DNA of 6,325 nucleotides, from the NCBI GenBank assembly GCA_039029935.1, contig JBCCFC010000828.1, positions 1 through 6,325 on the forward strand, read 5' to 3'. Origin of the DNA: G039029935 sp039029935. GTDB lineage: Bacteria; Chloroflexota; Anaerolineae; Caldilineales; Caldilineaceae. Both the position numbers and the translations under genes were made by a program. Under the pieces are notes generated by a model that had not been told where the DNA came from, searched no databases, and saw only the letters and a program-made list of their open reading frames with translations. Below, one piece after another: positions 5,824-6,325 of the stretch. Within the stretch, counting starts at the first letter, position 1; each line of letters starts with the position of its first letter.

Positions 5824-5894
5824 TAGTGTTGGGGTGTGATAGTGTTGGGGTGTGATAGTGTTGGGGTGTGATAGTGTTGGGGTGTGATAGTGTT
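5821..5894 (+). repeat. 16-bp G-rich tandem repeat (VNTR, possible G-quadruplex)
   Basis: Four exact copies of TGATAGTGTTGGGGTG (5821-5836, 5837-5852, 5853-5868, 5869-5884) plus a partial TGATAGTGTT (5885-5894). The first three bases are the stop codon of the FeoB-like gene. Each unit carries one GGGG run (5831, 5847, 5863, 5879), so the array has the four G-tracts needed for a quadruplex, though with long 12-nt loops. Exact identity of the copies indicates recent expansion. The array ends where the -35 of the next promoter begins. Confidence 0.95.
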
Positions 5895-5922
5895 TGACCT
5901 TTTGCTGATATTCGAGCATAAT
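5894..5922 (+). promoter_or_regulatory. sigma70-type promoter of the right-edge gene
   Basis: TTGACC (5894-5899), a 17-bp spacer and CATAAT (5917-5922); each hexamer matches the consensus at five of six positions. The predicted start is near 5929, leaving a leader of about 59 nt that contains GAAGGA before the ATG at 5988. It lies immediately after the G-rich repeat array, so the downstream gene appears to have its own promoter. Confidence 0.7.
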
Positions 5923-5987
5923 TCGGACCATATACATGAATCTATGTCGAGCAGCGATTTTCAACAACTCGAAGGACTAACGTCACA

Positions 5988-6325
5988 ATGAGCAAGCCCA
6001 ATCCACAGACCAACATCCAAGGCAATATCAACAACAGCCAAGCCGTTGTTATCGGTGAAGGGAATACACAACACACCACAACCATCAATATAGGGTATCT
6101 CCCTCAGAACCCGTCGGAACCTACTCGCAAAGAATGGAGGCGTTCCTTATGGGCAAAGGAAGAACAGGATTATTGCCAAAAACTCATCTACAATTGTAAT
6201 GTTATCGGTAGAAACATGACAGTGGATAAAAATTTTATTGATATCGAGATTCTGAAAAAACCGTCTGCCGATTTGCGCCTTGATATTTCGAAATTACAGG
6301 AGATGGGAATTGATTATTTTGATAA
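5988..6325 (+). CDS. N terminus of probable STAND-type protein with amyloid-like motif (partial)
   Basis: The frame is open from ATG 5988 to the right edge (112 codons visible), with GAAGGA (5971-5976) upstream. Residues about 9-36 are rich in Asn, Gln, Gly and Thr, with NIQGNINNSQAVVIGEGN then TQHTTTINIG. The core V-V-I-G-x-G-N resembles RHIM-like or bacterial amyloid signalling motifs, which occur at the N termini of some bacterial STAND/NACHT and effector proteins. After about residue 45 a soluble, charged region follows (KEWRRSLWAKEEQDYCQKLIY), which resembles the segment preceding NACHT ATPases in such proteins, but no P-loop is reached. Codon use becomes more A/T-rich toward the edge. 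A NACHT/STAND conflict or signalling protein is my best inference; the domain that would prove it lies outside the window. Confidence 0.6.
   Translation, partial: MSKPNPQTNIQGNINNSQAVVIGEGNTQHTTTINIGYLPQNPSEPTRKEWRRSLWAKEEQDYCQKLIYNCNVIGRNMTVDKNFIDIEILKKPSADLRLDISKLQEMGIDYFD

Noticed and set aside
5821..5894. Possible CRISPR array or iteron origin
   Set aside because: There are no unique spacers, and no replication initiator gene or AT-rich unwinding region lies nearby.
5698..5967. Minus-strand reading frame rich in His, Thr and Pro
   Set aside because: Its low-complexity part is just the complement of the 16-bp repeat, and the rest is antisense to the FeoB-like gene; no ribosome site or family likeness.

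Overview
The window looks like chromosomal DNA of a free-living bacterium with moderate GC. The best guess is Chloroflexota or a similar filamentous or multicellular lineage. This rests on three things: a large one-protein regulator (winged helix, BTAD, STAND-type ATPase and TPR tail), an Asn/Gly/Gln-rich N terminus of a probable STAND protein at the right edge, and the general codon and protein style. No rRNA, tRNA, CRISPR array, insertion sequence or phage gene was seen, and the taxonomic guess is inference only.

Layout. (1) 1-81 may be the tail of a rightward gene. A 17-bp-stem hairpin at 158-200 with T-runs on both sides separates it from the leftward genes. (2) Leftward pair: a four-helix DoxX-like membrane protein (1344-955), then a lipoprotein (903-256) with a Ser/Asp/Glu repeat spacer. 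They probably share one transcript. (3) A divergent intergenic region (1345-1517) carries helically phased direct repeats and several -10-like hexamers. (4) A 953-residue BTAD/AAA/TPR regulator runs rightward (1518-4379). (5) At 4439-4495 a good sigma70-type promoter overlaps a 32-bp near-perfect palindrome. It is followed by a 55-aa AbrB/MazE-like protein too short for an ordinary gene call (4518-4685) and, 25 bp later, a FeoB-type membrane protein that lacks the GTPase domain (4711-5823). (6) A 16-bp G-rich tandem repeat (5821-5894) starts at the stop codon of that gene and ends at the -35 of a new promoter, which drives a gene running off the right edge (5988 onward).

How it may work together. 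The regulator gene and the DoxX/lipoprotein pair are divergent and share the repeat-bearing region. The simplest reading is that the regulator, whose DNA-binding family (SARP/BTAD) typically binds short direct repeats spaced by whole helical turns, controls itself and the envelope-protein pair. The AbrB-like protein and FeoB-like permease form a second unit, whose promoter overlaps a palindrome that looks like an operator. The functional links are inference from layout; the repeats, palindrome, promoter hexamers and protein motifs are visible directly.
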